Positions 54,801-62,185 of a DNA stretch of 64,000 nt are shown piece after piece. The stretch's first letter is position 1. The number at the start of each line of letters is the position of its first letter. Source of the stretch: Planktosalinus sp963975935 (GTDB lineage Bacteria > Bacteroidota > Bacteroidia > Flavobacteriales > Flavobacteriaceae); the NCBI GenBank assembly GCA_963975935.1, contig CAXBIQ010000007.1, positions 1 to 64,000 on the forward strand, read 5' to 3'. Position numbers and translations under genes: made by a program. Under the pieces are notes generated by a model. It was not told where the DNA came from. It ran no database searches and saw only the letters and a list, made by a program, of their open reading frames with translations.

Positions 54801-54904
54801 ATGAGGAAATTCAAAAGAAACAGGTGTCGAAACTTGAATCTTATCTTGAAAAGAACGATAAAGAACCTCTTACGTTTCAAACAAAACAAGAGTTCTTAAA
54901 GTAA
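51830..54904 (+). CDS. Secreted Asp-box/VPS10-like propeller protein
   Basis: The 1024-aa protein has a signal peptide ending AQAQ and a large beta-propeller region (about residues 25-700) with at least nine Asp-box (BNR) turns, such as YKTTDGGTNWKKM, YKTNDGGETWDKI, YRSDDGGMSWKHL, VQVTRDGGKTWTNT and LFVTVDGGLNWSRF. The C-terminal part (about 780-1000) is a separate beta domain followed by helices. It is usually annotated as VPS10, sortilin-like or glycosyl-hydrolase protein, but no catalytic residues for a glycosidase are visible. Probably a surface binding or peptidase-associated protein. A strong terminator follows. Confidence 0.85.
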   Translation: MKKIILSFALLSLFPIAQAQEIAIKGDQLFGDLKARYIGPAVMSGRISDIDLHPTKENIIYAGAAGGGVWKSTDGGVFFNPIFDKHAQSIGSVAVDPVDPDNIVWVGTGETWVRNSVSIGDGIYKTTDGGTNWKKMGLENSERISGIRINPNNNKEVFVGVMGALWSDSEDRGIYKTNDGGETWDKILYVNETTGVADIEMDPTNPNILYASMWQFRRTPWSFNSGGEHSGLYKTTDGGKTWNKIHNDFPEGKLGRIALAIAPSQPETVYVVLETEEAKTNGLYRSDDGGMSWKHLNNDFELVVRPFYFSRVTVDPKNPDILVKGGLNGAISRDGGKTFKPLGRMHPDIHDIAFHIKNSDIMFVGTDGGVYRSWNGGSTLEIVENIPVSQYYHVSVDDAEPYNVYGGLQDNGSWYGPSAAPGGVKAKHWNSVGYGDGFRVLKHPTKNIIYSEMQGAANVWRYDVDRNQTKTIQPMAEKGGPKLRFNWNPPMALSKFYPDRFYMGSQFLHRSDNMADTWTIISPDLTTNDPKKQDQSASGGLSIDNSGAETHTTIFTIAESPLDENIIWVGTDDGNVQVTRDGGKTWTNTIENISGLPKNTWCYKIYASNFNKGTAYAVFEGHATGDMNPYAYKTTNFGNTWKSIVTDDIVGFARSIHEDYENENLLFLGTEFGLFVTVDGGLNWSRFTNNMPAAAVMYLALHEKTSDLVMATHGRGIIIIDDISPLREITPEILEKEVHFFSSKPFVMKEDSGFAENFGTETQFVGENPSTNARIVYYLNKRHTFGKMDMEVQDMEGNKIATLNAGKSKGLNIVDWNFTSRGPKIAEAKTLTFSGFATPRVPAGKYNIVMTKGKETYTHPIELVYDPNTIVTPEGRKERQRMVEILFDMNEELAYQVYKVNTTIKRAEGLMAQDPKSKKVTESVVTALNNLMKRMVVTTGDNYVASAEPELREKLADLYSGVTNNYDKPTGAQMTNYEAVKALYDDVMASYEEIQKKQVSKLESYLEKNDKEPLTFQTKQEFLK

Positions 54905-54925
54905 CTTTTTAAAGTATAAATTATT

Positions 54926-54960
54926 TAAAGGGGAAATAATATGTTTCCCCTTTATTTTTT
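54926..54960. terminator. Bidirectional terminator
   Basis: TAAAGGGGAAA and TTTCCCCTTTA form a perfect 11-bp stem around TAATATG, flanked by A and T runs. The right arm contains the stop codon of the aldehyde dehydrogenase gene. Confidence 0.85.
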
Positions 54961-56313
54961 GATATAAACCGTCTTTACATTCACAAACTCCCTTATCCCC
55001 TCTTTACTCAATTCACGTCCATAGCCGGAAGTTTTTATTCCGCCGAAAGGGAGCCTGGGGTCACTTTTAACAAGTTCATTGATGAAAACGGCACCTTCCT
55101 CAAATTGAGGGATTAACGCTTCCATTCGTTTGATGTCTTTGGAGAATAAAGAAACTCCCAAACCAAACTTGGAAGTATTGGAAAGTTCCACAGCTTCTTT
55201 TTCAGTCTTAAAAGTTGTTACCGAAAGAACGGGTCCAAAAGTTTCTTCTTTAAAGATTTCCATTTTGGGACTGACATTTTTCACAATTGTGGGTTCAAAA
55301 TAAGTACCTTCTCTGTTTCCACCCAGGATGATATCTGCGCCTGATTTCACAGAATTCTGAAGTTGTTCCTCCAGTTCTTCTGCCAGATTTTCCTTTGCCA
55401 TCACCCCAATAAAGGTTTCATCATCCATAGGGTTTCCGTTTTTTAATGTTTTAACTTTTGTCGTAAGCTTTTCCAAAAATATTTCTGCAATATTTGCATC
55501 AACGAGCAAACGCTTTCCGGCGATGCAACTTTGCCCGGTGTTTTGAAAGCGCGCCTGTACACAGGTGTCAATTGTATTATCAATATCTGCATCTTTAAAT
55601 ACAATAAGCGCATTACTTCCGCCAAGTTCCAGCACTGTTTTCTTGATATTTTTTCCGGCAAGGGATGCAACAGAGGCCCCAGCCGGTCCGCTTCCGGTTA
55701 ATGTCACGGCTTTCACTACAGGATGTTCGATAATTGATTTGACAGCATCACTTCCCACGAGCAAGGTTGTAAAACAATGTTTCGGGAAACCGGCCCTTTC
55801 AAAAACTTTTTCAATATTTAAAGCTGAACCAAATACATTAGAAGCGTGTTTTAAAACAGCAATATTTCCAGCCATCAATGCTGGTGCTGCAAACCTGAAG
55901 ACCTGCCAGAATGGATAGTTCCACGGCATGATTGCCAAAATTACCCCTAAGGGTTCATAGTTGATATAGCTTTTGTCTGCGTCTGTGTTGATTTTTTCTG
56001 AGGCCAAATGAATTTCAGCATTTTGTGCATAATACTCACATACCCAGGTGCATTTCTCAACTTCTGCAATGGCTTGTTTGATTGGCTTTCCCATTTCAAG
56101 GGTCATAGTTTCAGCATATTCTTTTTTGTTTTTCTTCAGCTCTTCAGCAGCTTTTAACATCAAGTGTTTTCTTTTTTCGAAAGAAACATATTTCCATTCC
56201 TTAAAACGTTCTTCAGCTTTTTCCAAAGCGTCAACTACTTCTTTTTCAGAATGAGTGGTATATGATTTAAGGGTTTTTCCGTTATAAGGATTTATAGATT
56301 TAATTGTTGCCAT
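54952..56313 (-). CDS. Aldehyde dehydrogenase (succinate-semialdehyde type)
   Basis: The 453-aa NAD(P)-dependent enzyme has the ALDH signature blocks: GVILAIMPWNYPFWQVFR, LTGSGPAGASVA, catalytic Glu229 in LELGGSNALIVF, catalytic Cys263 in NTGQSCIAGKR and the ETFGPVLSVT strand. It oxidises an aldehyde to the acid; sequence and length fit the short succinate-semialdehyde group, but the substrate is not certain. It stands alone. Confidence 0.92.
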   Translation of the reverse strand: MATIKSINPYNGKTLKSYTTHSEKEVVDALEKAEERFKEWKYVSFEKRKHLMLKAAEELKKNKKEYAETMTLEMGKPIKQAIAEVEKCTWVCEYYAQNAEIHLASEKINTDADKSYINYEPLGVILAIMPWNYPFWQVFRFAAPALMAGNIAVLKHASNVFGSALNIEKVFERAGFPKHCFTTLLVGSDAVKSIIEHPVVKAVTLTGSGPAGASVASLAGKNIKKTVLELGGSNALIVFKDADIDNTIDTCVQARFQNTGQSCIAGKRLLVDANIAEIFLEKLTTKVKTLKNGNPMDDETFIGVMAKENLAEELEEQLQNSVKSGADIILGGNREGTYFEPTIVKNVSPKMEIFKEETFGPVLSVTTFKTEKEAVELSNTSKFGLGVSLFSKDIKRMEALIPQFEEGAVFINELVKSDPRLPFGGIKTSGYGRELSKEGIREFVNVKTVYIKK

Positions 56314-56474
56314 AATTCTATTGGTTTATTTTAAAAATAATCATTTAAAGTTTGAAACCCTTTGGTTTTAAGGGATTTTTAAGGTTTTCTTTGTTGATAA
56401 CCTCGTTTATAACTAGACAGGTTTTAACTATTTCATGGAGGATGCTTTCGTTATTTTTAATAAAACTTCTGATT

Positions 56475-56882
56475 ATGAACTCCCGCGAACTTGATTTGGT
56501 TGCTTTACGTCCCGAAATTCCTTCAGCAATTGTCACCCCTTTAATGAGTTTTGATGAACAGTTTCAAAACAAAACCTTGCGTCCCATCGTGAAGTTGCAA
56601 AATGAATTGTTTGTTATGGTTTTTAGAAACTATGTATCCAAACACAAAAATGTGTTTTATACCTTATCACTCGACAAAAGGTTGCAATACATTGAAAACG
56701 CCATTCAAAAAGATATCAAATTCAGGAACTCACTAAAAGGAATGGTCATTGGGCAATTTACAATTGAAGAATATGAACTTTACATTCAAAACTCTTCTTC
56801 CCTCAACAAGCGTATGATGAATCTTGTTATCGAAAGACTCAAGAGCAACATTCAGCTTTTAGAGTATGAGTGCGTTCATTAA
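56475..56882 (+). CDS. Conserved uncharacterised protein (often mislabelled glyoxalase)
   Basis: The protein is 135 aa from ATG 56475; upstream in-frame codons have no support. The pattern LRPEIPSAIVTPLMSFDEQF, then NKTLRPIVKLQNELFVMVF, YTLSLDKRLQYIENAIQKDI, NSLKGMVIGQFTIEEYELYI and SLNKRMMNLVIERLKSNIQL resembles small Bacteroidota proteins that, as I recall, are often labelled glyoxalase without the VOC fold. It is mostly helical and cytoplasmic. Its 3' end overlaps the DUF3307 gene by 24 bp. Confidence 0.7.
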   Translation: MNSRELDLVALRPEIPSAIVTPLMSFDEQFQNKTLRPIVKLQNELFVMVFRNYVSKHKNVFYTLSLDKRLQYIENAIQKDIKFRNSLKGMVIGQFTIEEYELYIQNSSSLNKRMMNLVIERLKSNIQLLEYECVH

Positions 56883-57590
56883 AAAGCCCACGATGATGGT
56901 CAGTGCAAAACTCATCAGGGTGCCTATGAGAACATATTCTGTTTGTTTGCGGCCACCGCTTTGACTTTTATCGCTGAAGCGTAAAATGGACTTTGCTGCA
57001 ATAAGAAACCCTATAGCCGCAATATTATTGGTCAGAACAAAGGTGAGCACCAGTATGCGCTCAAAAATACCGATATAGCGTCCTGCCTTGTCCAGGCTAT
57101 TCACCCTGTCTTCTTTCTCAATCTCTACCTGCCAGTGTTTTGTTGCTTTTCCAATAATAAACCCGAATGGAAAAATAACTATCAAATAGCCCAGTAAAAG
57201 AATCAATGTGTTTTGTGAATCAAAAAGCGACTCAAAAAACGGAACAACCGCTTCAAAATTATTAGTGAGGTATAACCATGCTAACAGTAAAACAATTAGA
57301 TGAAAAAACTGGTCCAGTAAAAAGAGTTTTAAGTTGTCTTCTCTTTGGTTGAGTTTCCATAAATCAATCCCAAAATGCGTCACCATAATTAAAACCGGAA
57401 CCAAAAAACTAGTCCATTGCTGTAAAAATAGGTATGTAAAGAATCCTGCTAAAAACGCATGAAGGTAAAGGAAAGGAGCTTTTGCCCTGTGCTCTCTTTT
57501 TTGTTGAATGGCTTTTGCCGGTTGCAGCACAAAGTCTGTGAGCACGTGGGCCAATAGTAGCTGTAAAGCTATAAGCAATGTTTCGTTCAT
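56859..57590 (-). CDS. DUF3307 membrane protein (SatE-like)
   Basis: The 243-aa protein starts LLIALQLLLAHVLTDFVLQP (the DUF3307 signature) and has six or seven hydrophobic segments. In Streptococcus mutans I recall related proteins as SatE beside SatD in the acid-stress sat locus; the present pair (SatD-like, DUF3307) is common in Bacteroidota. It starts 6 bp after the stop of the SatD-like gene and is thus its operon partner, under control of the operator array upstream. Confidence 0.85.
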   Translation of the reverse strand: MNETLLIALQLLLAHVLTDFVLQPAKAIQQKREHRAKAPFLYLHAFLAGFFTYLFLQQWTSFLVPVLIMVTHFGIDLWKLNQREDNLKLFLLDQFFHLIVLLLAWLYLTNNFEAVVPFFESLFDSQNTLILLLGYLIVIFPFGFIIGKATKHWQVEIEKEDRVNSLDKAGRYIGIFERILVLTFVLTNNIAAIGFLIAAKSILRFSDKSQSGGRKQTEYVLIGTLMSFALTIIVGFLMNALIL

Positions 57591-57596
57591 AATTTC

Positions 57597-58238
57597 TTAT
57601 TTTGAAAATACCTGATTAAACCGGTGTAACAATAATTGTACTTCTTCCCATCCTGCTGCCTTTTTTCTCAGGTTAATGGCTGCCTGGCTGCGTTTTAAAA
57701 GATCAGCTATTTGCTGCTCTTTCATTCCTTTTAGCAGATAATAGACCACTTCTGCAGAAGCGATTGACCATTTATCTGTAAGGCTGTCCAGAAATTTCAG
57801 GCTTACCTTAAACTCGTTATTGATGTTTTCATTCCCGGTTTTAAGGCTTAGTTTCTTGTTTTCGGATTTCATGGCATCTAGTGTATGGCCCGAATAATGA
57901 AATGCTTCCCCGTTTGATTCTGAAATGGCTTTTTCGTTGTAATCAGCCTCCCCTATCCCAATGGCGATGCGCACATCTGCTACCGGCATATTTGATTTTT
58001 TTTGAGTCGGATCCTGAACTTTCAATACTGCTGCTTTTAAGCGTAACGCTATGTGCAATGCGCCTTCAGGATGTTTTATAATTCCCTGAAAGCTATCTCC
58101 CCTGAATATGGTAAACAAGGCATCCTGTTCCTTTGAAATGGAGTCAAATTCTTTCTTCAATACATTTACAACCTCCTTTAGGAAGGTCTTTTCATAAGAA
58201 GTTGAGTTGATTAAATCTGCTGTTAAAACGGCGACCAT
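57597..58238 (-). CDS. SatD-family regulatory protein
   Basis: The protein is 213 aa from ATG 58238 (MVAVLTADLINSTSYEKTF); the longer open frame would start within the operators. The N-terminal domain begins with a strand and AVLTADLINS, and holds VRIAIGIGEADYNEKAISES with DSFQGI and GEAFHYSGHTLDAM, a nucleotide-cyclase-like layout. The C-terminus (KGMKEQQIADLLKRSQAAIN, LRKKAAGWEEVQ) looks like a helix-turn-helix. This matches the SatD family. It probably senses a ligand and binds the TATAAG-N8-CTTATA sites at its own promoter. Confidence 0.8.
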   Translation of the reverse strand: MVAVLTADLINSTSYEKTFLKEVVNVLKKEFDSISKEQDALFTIFRGDSFQGIIKHPEGALHIALRLKAAVLKVQDPTQKKSNMPVADVRIAIGIGEADYNEKAISESNGEAFHYSGHTLDAMKSENKKLSLKTGNENINNEFKVSLKFLDSLTDKWSIASAEVVYYLLKGMKEQQIADLLKRSQAAINLRKKAAGWEEVQLLLHRFNQVFSK

Positions 58239-58254
58239 ACAATTTGTTTTATGA

Positions 58255-58285
58255 CAAATATAAGCTAAAAGACTTATAAAGCAAA
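58255..58285 (-). promoter_or_regulatory. Promoter of the SatD/DUF3307 operon
   Basis: On the minus strand TTTG (58282-58285) and TATATTTG (58255-58262) are separated by 19 bp, the textbook Bacteroidota -33/-7 pair. It lies 17 bp upstream of the start codon and overlaps operator site 1. Confidence 0.7.
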
Positions 58286-58336
58286 AATATAAGCCATAAG
58301 ACTTATAAATACACAATATAAGTCATAGGGCTTATA
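58259..58336. promoter_or_regulatory. Array of three palindromic operators (TATAAG-N8-CTTATA)
   Basis: Three 20-bp palindromes of the form TATAAG-N8-CTTATA begin at 58259, 58288 and 58317, exactly 29 bp apart; the central eight bases are CTAAAAGA, CCATAAGA and TCATAGGG. Site 1 covers the space between -7 and -33 of the SatD promoter, site 2 abuts the -33, and site 3 lies upstream. Such phased palindromes are typical of a dimeric repressor or activator, most simply SatD itself, and should affect the SatD operon more than the divergent Gre-like gene. Confidence 0.75.
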
Positions 58337-58393
58337 AAAAAAGGATTGCTGAATTTTTATTAACATTTTACACAATATAATAGGAATTGAAAC

Positions 58394-58401
58394 TACTTTT
58401 G
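58394..58401 (+). promoter_or_regulatory. -7 promoter box of the Gre-like gene
   Basis: TACTTTTG exactly matches TAnnTTTG, ending 19 bp before the start codon. Confidence 0.45.
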
Positions 58402-58420
58402 TGCTTCTAAATGTCATTAA

Positions 58421-58864
58421 ATGATTAAAAATCAGCTTTACAAAAAGTGCCTGGATATCTTAAATCAGCAACTGGAAAAATACCAGAACGAAATCGCATT
58501 GGTCAAAGAAGCCTTAGAAGGCGAAAACTCTCCTTCTGAAGAAGATGACGGTGGAAAGGGTGAAATGCTCAATGAGTTGGAAAAATATGCCAGGTATGTA
58601 GAAACCACTGAAAAGACGAAAGAACAATTAAAACGCATCGATGTGTCACAGGAACATCAAGTGGTCGCTAATGGAAGTCTGGTTGAAACCGAAAACAACT
58701 TCTTTTTTATAACTGTTGCCCTTGGAAAGCTTGATATAGATGACAATAAAAATTACTACTCCATCTCAACTGATGCTCCCATTTATGCCCATTTAAAAGG
58801 CAAAAAGGCGGGAGATAGCTTTGCTTTCAACAATATGAATTATAAGATTGTAAATGTGTGTTAA
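58421..58864 (+). CDS. GreA/GreB-like protein
   Basis: This 147-aa protein has a helical N-terminal half (LNQQLEKYQNEIALVKEALE, acidic PSEEDDGGKGE, ELEKYARYVETTEKTKEQL) and a C-terminal FKBP-like globule (VANGSLVETENNFFFITVAL, YYSISTDAPIYAHLKGKKAG). This matches the transcript-cleavage-factor-like proteins of Bacteroidota, which are sometimes wrongly named 3-oxoacyl-ACP synthase. The acidic tip of true GreA (DE) is replaced here by a different acidic cluster, so cleavage activity is uncertain. Confidence 0.75.
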   Translation: MIKNQLYKKCLDILNQQLEKYQNEIALVKEALEGENSPSEEDDGGKGEMLNELEKYARYVETTEKTKEQLKRIDVSQEHQVVANGSLVETENNFFFITVALGKLDIDDNKNYYSISTDAPIYAHLKGKKAGDSFAFNNMNYKIVNVC

Positions 58865-58867
58865 GCC

Positions 58868-59539
58868 CTATATCAGGGATTCACCATTTAAATCTGTCGT
58901 AAGCACATCACTCATATACCTGAAAAAAGGTTGCACCAACTCAAAATGACGGATCACCTTTTCAAAAAAATCTGATGATAAAACTTCTTTATCAGTATAA
59001 TAATGGGCAACAAAGAAGTTTTTATTTTTAATCAAGTCGATGGCTTTGTGGTCTTTATCAAAGCCTTTTGGAGCCGTTTTCACCTGGTCTGAAGTATCAA
59101 ACCCTTCATAGACTTTTTTAAAATCAGGTTGGTTCAAAATCCCCCTGATTTCGGTATCATCCATTTCAAATTCTTTTCTGATGCGAAGCAAATCTGCCGG
59201 ATTGGGTTGAAAAAAGCCGCAACCTATAAAGGAGTTTCCGGGTTCAAGTTGTAAGTAATAACTTCCACGACGGTGTGCTCCTGCCCTGATCCAGTTGGCA
59301 CTTCGGTTAGTTTTGTATGGGAGTTTGTCTTTACTGAATCGCACATCACGGTAAATGCGAAAAATTTTCATTTTTTCAATTTCATCAAAAGTGTTGATTG
59401 CTTTCATTATTTCGTTGAAAAACAATTTGAGTTCCTTTTCTTCTTTTTGAAAACGTGATTTGTTTTCGGCAAACCACTCGCGATTGTTGTTTTCTTTTAG
59501 TTCGCTTAAAAGCGGAAAGAGTGTTTCAGATATTCTCAT
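58868..59539 (-). CDS. DUF2461 family protein
   Basis: The 223-aa protein has the DUF2461 (TIGR02453) pattern: FPLLSELKENNNREWFAENK, IFRIYRDVRFSKDKLPYKTN, YYLQLEPGNSFIGCGFFQP and a mid-region helix. The family is widespread and uncharacterised, with conserved Arg and Tyr suggesting an enzyme. It ends 4 bp from the stop of the convergent Gre-like gene and starts 3 bp after the stop of the CorA gene, so those two minus-strand genes form an operon. Confidence 0.88.
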   Translation of the reverse strand: MRISETLFPLLSELKENNNREWFAENKSRFQKEEKELKLFFNEIMKAINTFDEIEKMKIFRIYRDVRFSKDKLPYKTNRSANWIRAGAHRRGSYYLQLEPGNSFIGCGFFQPNPADLLRIRKEFEMDDTEIRGILNQPDFKKVYEGFDTSDQVKTAPKGFDKDHKAIDLIKNKNFFVAHYYTDKEVLSSDFFEKVIRHFELVQPFFRYMSDVLTTDLNGESLI

Positions 59540-59542
59540 AAA

Positions 59543-60610
59543 TTATAACCATTTTTTTCGTTTAAAATAAATTAGCATGCCCACAAACACAAGAATCATC
59601 ACACCCCAAACAACAAAATATCCATACCGGTAATCCAGCTCAGGGATATATTGAAAGTTCATTCCATATACACCGGCGATAAAGGTAAGCGGAATAAAAA
59701 TAGATGCCATTATGGTAAGGACTTTCATAATTTCATTCATCTTGTTTGAAACGCTGTTCATATACAAATCAAGCAAACCGGATGCAGATTCCCTCAGTAC
59801 TTCAATGGTTTCAATAACCTGAATGGTGTGATCATAAAGGTCCCTGATAAAAACCCTTACATCAGGGTGTAGAATGGATTCATCAATCTTTTCAAACTTG
59901 CTGATGACTTCGCGTAATGGATATACCGAACGTCTTAATTCAAGGGTTTCCCGGCGTAAATGATGCAATTTTGCCAAAACAGATTCTGTAGGGTTGGTCA
60001 AAAGTTCTGTTTCCAGGTTTTCGATTTTTTCGCCCAGAGCTTCCAAAATCAAAAAATAATGATCCACAACAGAATCTATTAGCGCATAAAGCAAATAATC
60101 AGACCTGCGTTTCCTGATAAAACCTTTACCTTCAATAATGCGCTTTCTTACTCCTTCAAAAACATCTCCGGTTTTTTCCTGAAAGGAAATCAAAATATTT
60201 TTATGAAGAATAAAACTTAATTGTTCATCATCCACACTTTCACCATCCGGTTCCATCATGAACATTTTAAGGACAATATGGATGTAATTTTCATATTCAT
60301 CTATTTTTGGCCGTTGCCCCACACTTAAAATATCTTCCATCGTAAGCTTGTGGACCAAAATTTTTGAACATATGTCTTCAATAATAGCTTCGTCATGGAT
60401 GCCATCAATATTTATCCAAAGCGTATCTTTTGATGTATCTATCAAATGAATTACTTCTTCTAAATTCTTGGGTGTGATCTCCTCCACTTGATTTTCGTTG
60501 TAAATCAATACAGAAAATTCAGCTTTTTCCATCTTTTGCTGACCCGTAAAGAGAAGTGTTCCCGGTGCCAGACCTAATTTTGACTTGCGTTTTTGTCTTT
60601 TTCTTGCCAT
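59543..60610 (-). CDS. corA: CorA-type magnesium/cobalt transporter
   Basis: This 355-aa protein has the large CorA cytoplasmic domain (TLWINIDGIHDEAIIEDICS, HPVRDLYDH-like helices), two membrane helices at the C-terminus, and the invariant pore signature YGMN just after the first one (FIAGVYGMNFQYIPEL). It imports Mg2+, and possibly Co2+ or Ni2+, as a pentamer. The final basic tail is typical. Confidence 0.92.
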   Translation of the reverse strand: MARKRQKRKSKLGLAPGTLLFTGQQKMEKAEFSVLIYNENQVEEITPKNLEEVIHLIDTSKDTLWINIDGIHDEAIIEDICSKILVHKLTMEDILSVGQRPKIDEYENYIHIVLKMFMMEPDGESVDDEQLSFILHKNILISFQEKTGDVFEGVRKRIIEGKGFIRKRRSDYLLYALIDSVVDHYFLILEALGEKIENLETELLTNPTESVLAKLHHLRRETLELRRSVYPLREVISKFEKIDESILHPDVRVFIRDLYDHTIQVIETIEVLRESASGLLDLYMNSVSNKMNEIMKVLTIMASIFIPLTFIAGVYGMNFQYIPELDYRYGYFVVWGVMILVFVGMLIYFKRKKWL

Positions 60611-60753
60611 AGTGTTTCTTCAGTTGAACGCTTGTGATTTTGGTTTTCTAAAAATAAAACAATTTTTCAGGAAATGAAGATTACTAGCAAGTCTTTATCT
60701 GTTTTCACGAAATCGAAAGGATTAAAGCGTCTATTTCCCTATTTTTGAAGTTC

Positions 60754-61581
60754 ATGGATTCTAATAATAAATTGGCAAAACAATACAGGGGCTTTCTCGA
60801 TACCCCGCCACTTTTTAAGGAAAGTGAAAATTTTGAATTGTTTTCATTTTCCGGGAAAAATAATCGAGACTTTAATGAATTAGAATTAAAACCCATTCCT
60901 GAAAACCTGGTGTTGGGTAAACGTGTGGAGTTGTTTTTTCAGGATGCTATTAAAAACTCAAAAAGCCAAACCATTTTAGCTGCAAACCTTCAGATTATAG
61001 AAAGTAAAGTAACGCTGGGAGAACTGGATTTTTTAATGAAAGACACATTAAGCAATGAATTTCTGCACGTTGAATTGGTTTATAAATTTTATGTTTATGA
61101 CCCAAAAATTGACGGTGAACTCCAACGGTGGATTGGTCCTAACAGGCGGGATACCTTATTGTATAAAATCAAGAAGTTGAAGGACAAACAACTCCCATTA
61201 CTTCAAAACACAGTCACGAATCAGTATCTAAAAGAGCTAAACCTGCCTACCACGGAATTTACCCAGCAGGTTTGTTTCCTTGGAAAACTCTATGTACCCA
61301 TACATTTATATGGCAGGCATTTTCCAAAAATAAACAATAGCTGTATCGCAGGTTTTTGGCTGACTTTAGACGTATTTATTGAAAGGCATCGGGACGATGA
61401 TGTCTATTGTTTACCGCAAAAAGAAAACTGGTTAATCCACCCTGAAGACAACGATGTGTGGATTTCCTTCGAAGATTCAGTAAAAAGTATAGAACAATCA
61501 CTTCAAAATAAAAAATCCCTTTTATGCTGGAAAAAAACACCCACAAATAGCTATGAACAATTTTTTATTGTGTGGTGGTAG
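60754..61581 (+). CDS. DUF1853 family protein
   Basis: The protein is about 275 aa from ATG 60754. The pattern YRGFLDTPPLF, KRVELFFQDAIKNSKSQTIL, LGELDFLMKD, LHVELVYKFYVYDP, RDTLLYKIKKLKDKQLPLL and CFLGKLYVPIHLYGRHFPKI belongs to DUF1853, often described as having a PD-(D/E)xK-like core (here ELDFLM and HVELVYKF). Some DUF1853 proteins are near mobile or restriction genes, but none is nearby here. Function unknown. Confidence 0.8.
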   Translation: MDSNNKLAKQYRGFLDTPPLFKESENFELFSFSGKNNRDFNELELKPIPENLVLGKRVELFFQDAIKNSKSQTILAANLQIIESKVTLGELDFLMKDTLSNEFLHVELVYKFYVYDPKIDGELQRWIGPNRRDTLLYKIKKLKDKQLPLLQNTVTNQYLKELNLPTTEFTQQVCFLGKLYVPIHLYGRHFPKINNSCIAGFWLTLDVFIERHRDDDVYCLPQKENWLIHPEDNDVWISFEDSVKSIEQSLQNKKSLLCWKKTPTNSYEQFFIVWW

Positions 61582-61585
61582 AAAA

Positions 61586-62185
61586 CTACTTTGAATGTCT
61601 TTTTTCCAATATTTCCGTTACATCTTTCAATGCAAACCCTTTGGCTTGCAATAAAATCAAGTAATGAAACAACAAGTCTGCACTTTCGTTAAGAAATAAA
61701 TCGGAATTATCGTCTTTGGCTTCAATAATTACTTCTACTGCCTCCTCGCCCAATTTCTGCGCCATTTTATTTATTCCACTCTCAAATAACGAAGATATAT
61801 AGCTTCCCTCCTGTTTGTTGTTTTTCCGGATAGTAATAATATCTTCGAGAGTGGTTAAAAATCCAAAACTACTTTCCCTTTCTTCGCCCCAGCAAGTCGA
61901 AGTTCCTTTATGGCAGGTTGGTCCAACCGGGTTTGCCTGGATTAAAAGAGTATCCTTATCACAGTCCACTTTAATACCTATCAATTGAAGATAATTTCCA
62001 CTTTCCTCCCCTTTGGTCCAAAGCCGCTGTTTGCTGCGACTAAAAAAAGTAACTTTGTTACTTTCCAGGGTTTTAGCATAAGACTCTTCATTCATGTAGC
62101 CCAGCATAAGCACTTGCCTTGTAGTGGCATCTTGCACGATTGCAGGGACCAAACCGTTTAAATTTTTTGTGAAATCAATTTTCAT
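61586..62185 (-). CDS. hisIE: Bifunctional HisI-HisE (phosphoribosyl-AMP cyclohydrolase/-ATP pyrophosphatase)
   Basis: The 199-aa protein has two fused enzymes. The N-terminal HisI part carries LMLGYMNEESYAKTLE and the metal-binding GPTCHKGTSTCWG. The C-terminal HisE part (from about residue 108) has TTLEDIITIRKNN, SLFESGINKMAQKLGEEAVE and VIIEAKDDN, the Glu/Asp helix that hydrolyses PR-ATP. It catalyses steps 2 and 3 of histidine synthesis. Its start overlaps hisF by 4 bp. Confidence 0.95.
   Translation of the reverse strand: MKIDFTKNLNGLVPAIVQDATTRQVLMLGYMNEESYAKTLESNKVTFFSRSKQRLWTKGEESGNYLQLIGIKVDCDKDTLLIQANPVGPTCHKGTSTCWGEERESSFGFLTTLEDIITIRKNNKQEGSYISSLFESGINKMAQKLGEEAVEVIIEAKDDNSDLFLNESADLLFHYLILLQAKGFALKDVTEILEKRHSK

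Noticed and set aside
58259..58336. The 29-bp periodic palindromes as a CRISPR array or iteron origin
   Set aside because: Only three units exist, the sequence between sites is just 9 bp, and they overlap a proper promoter of the adjacent SatD gene, so operator sites are the better reading.
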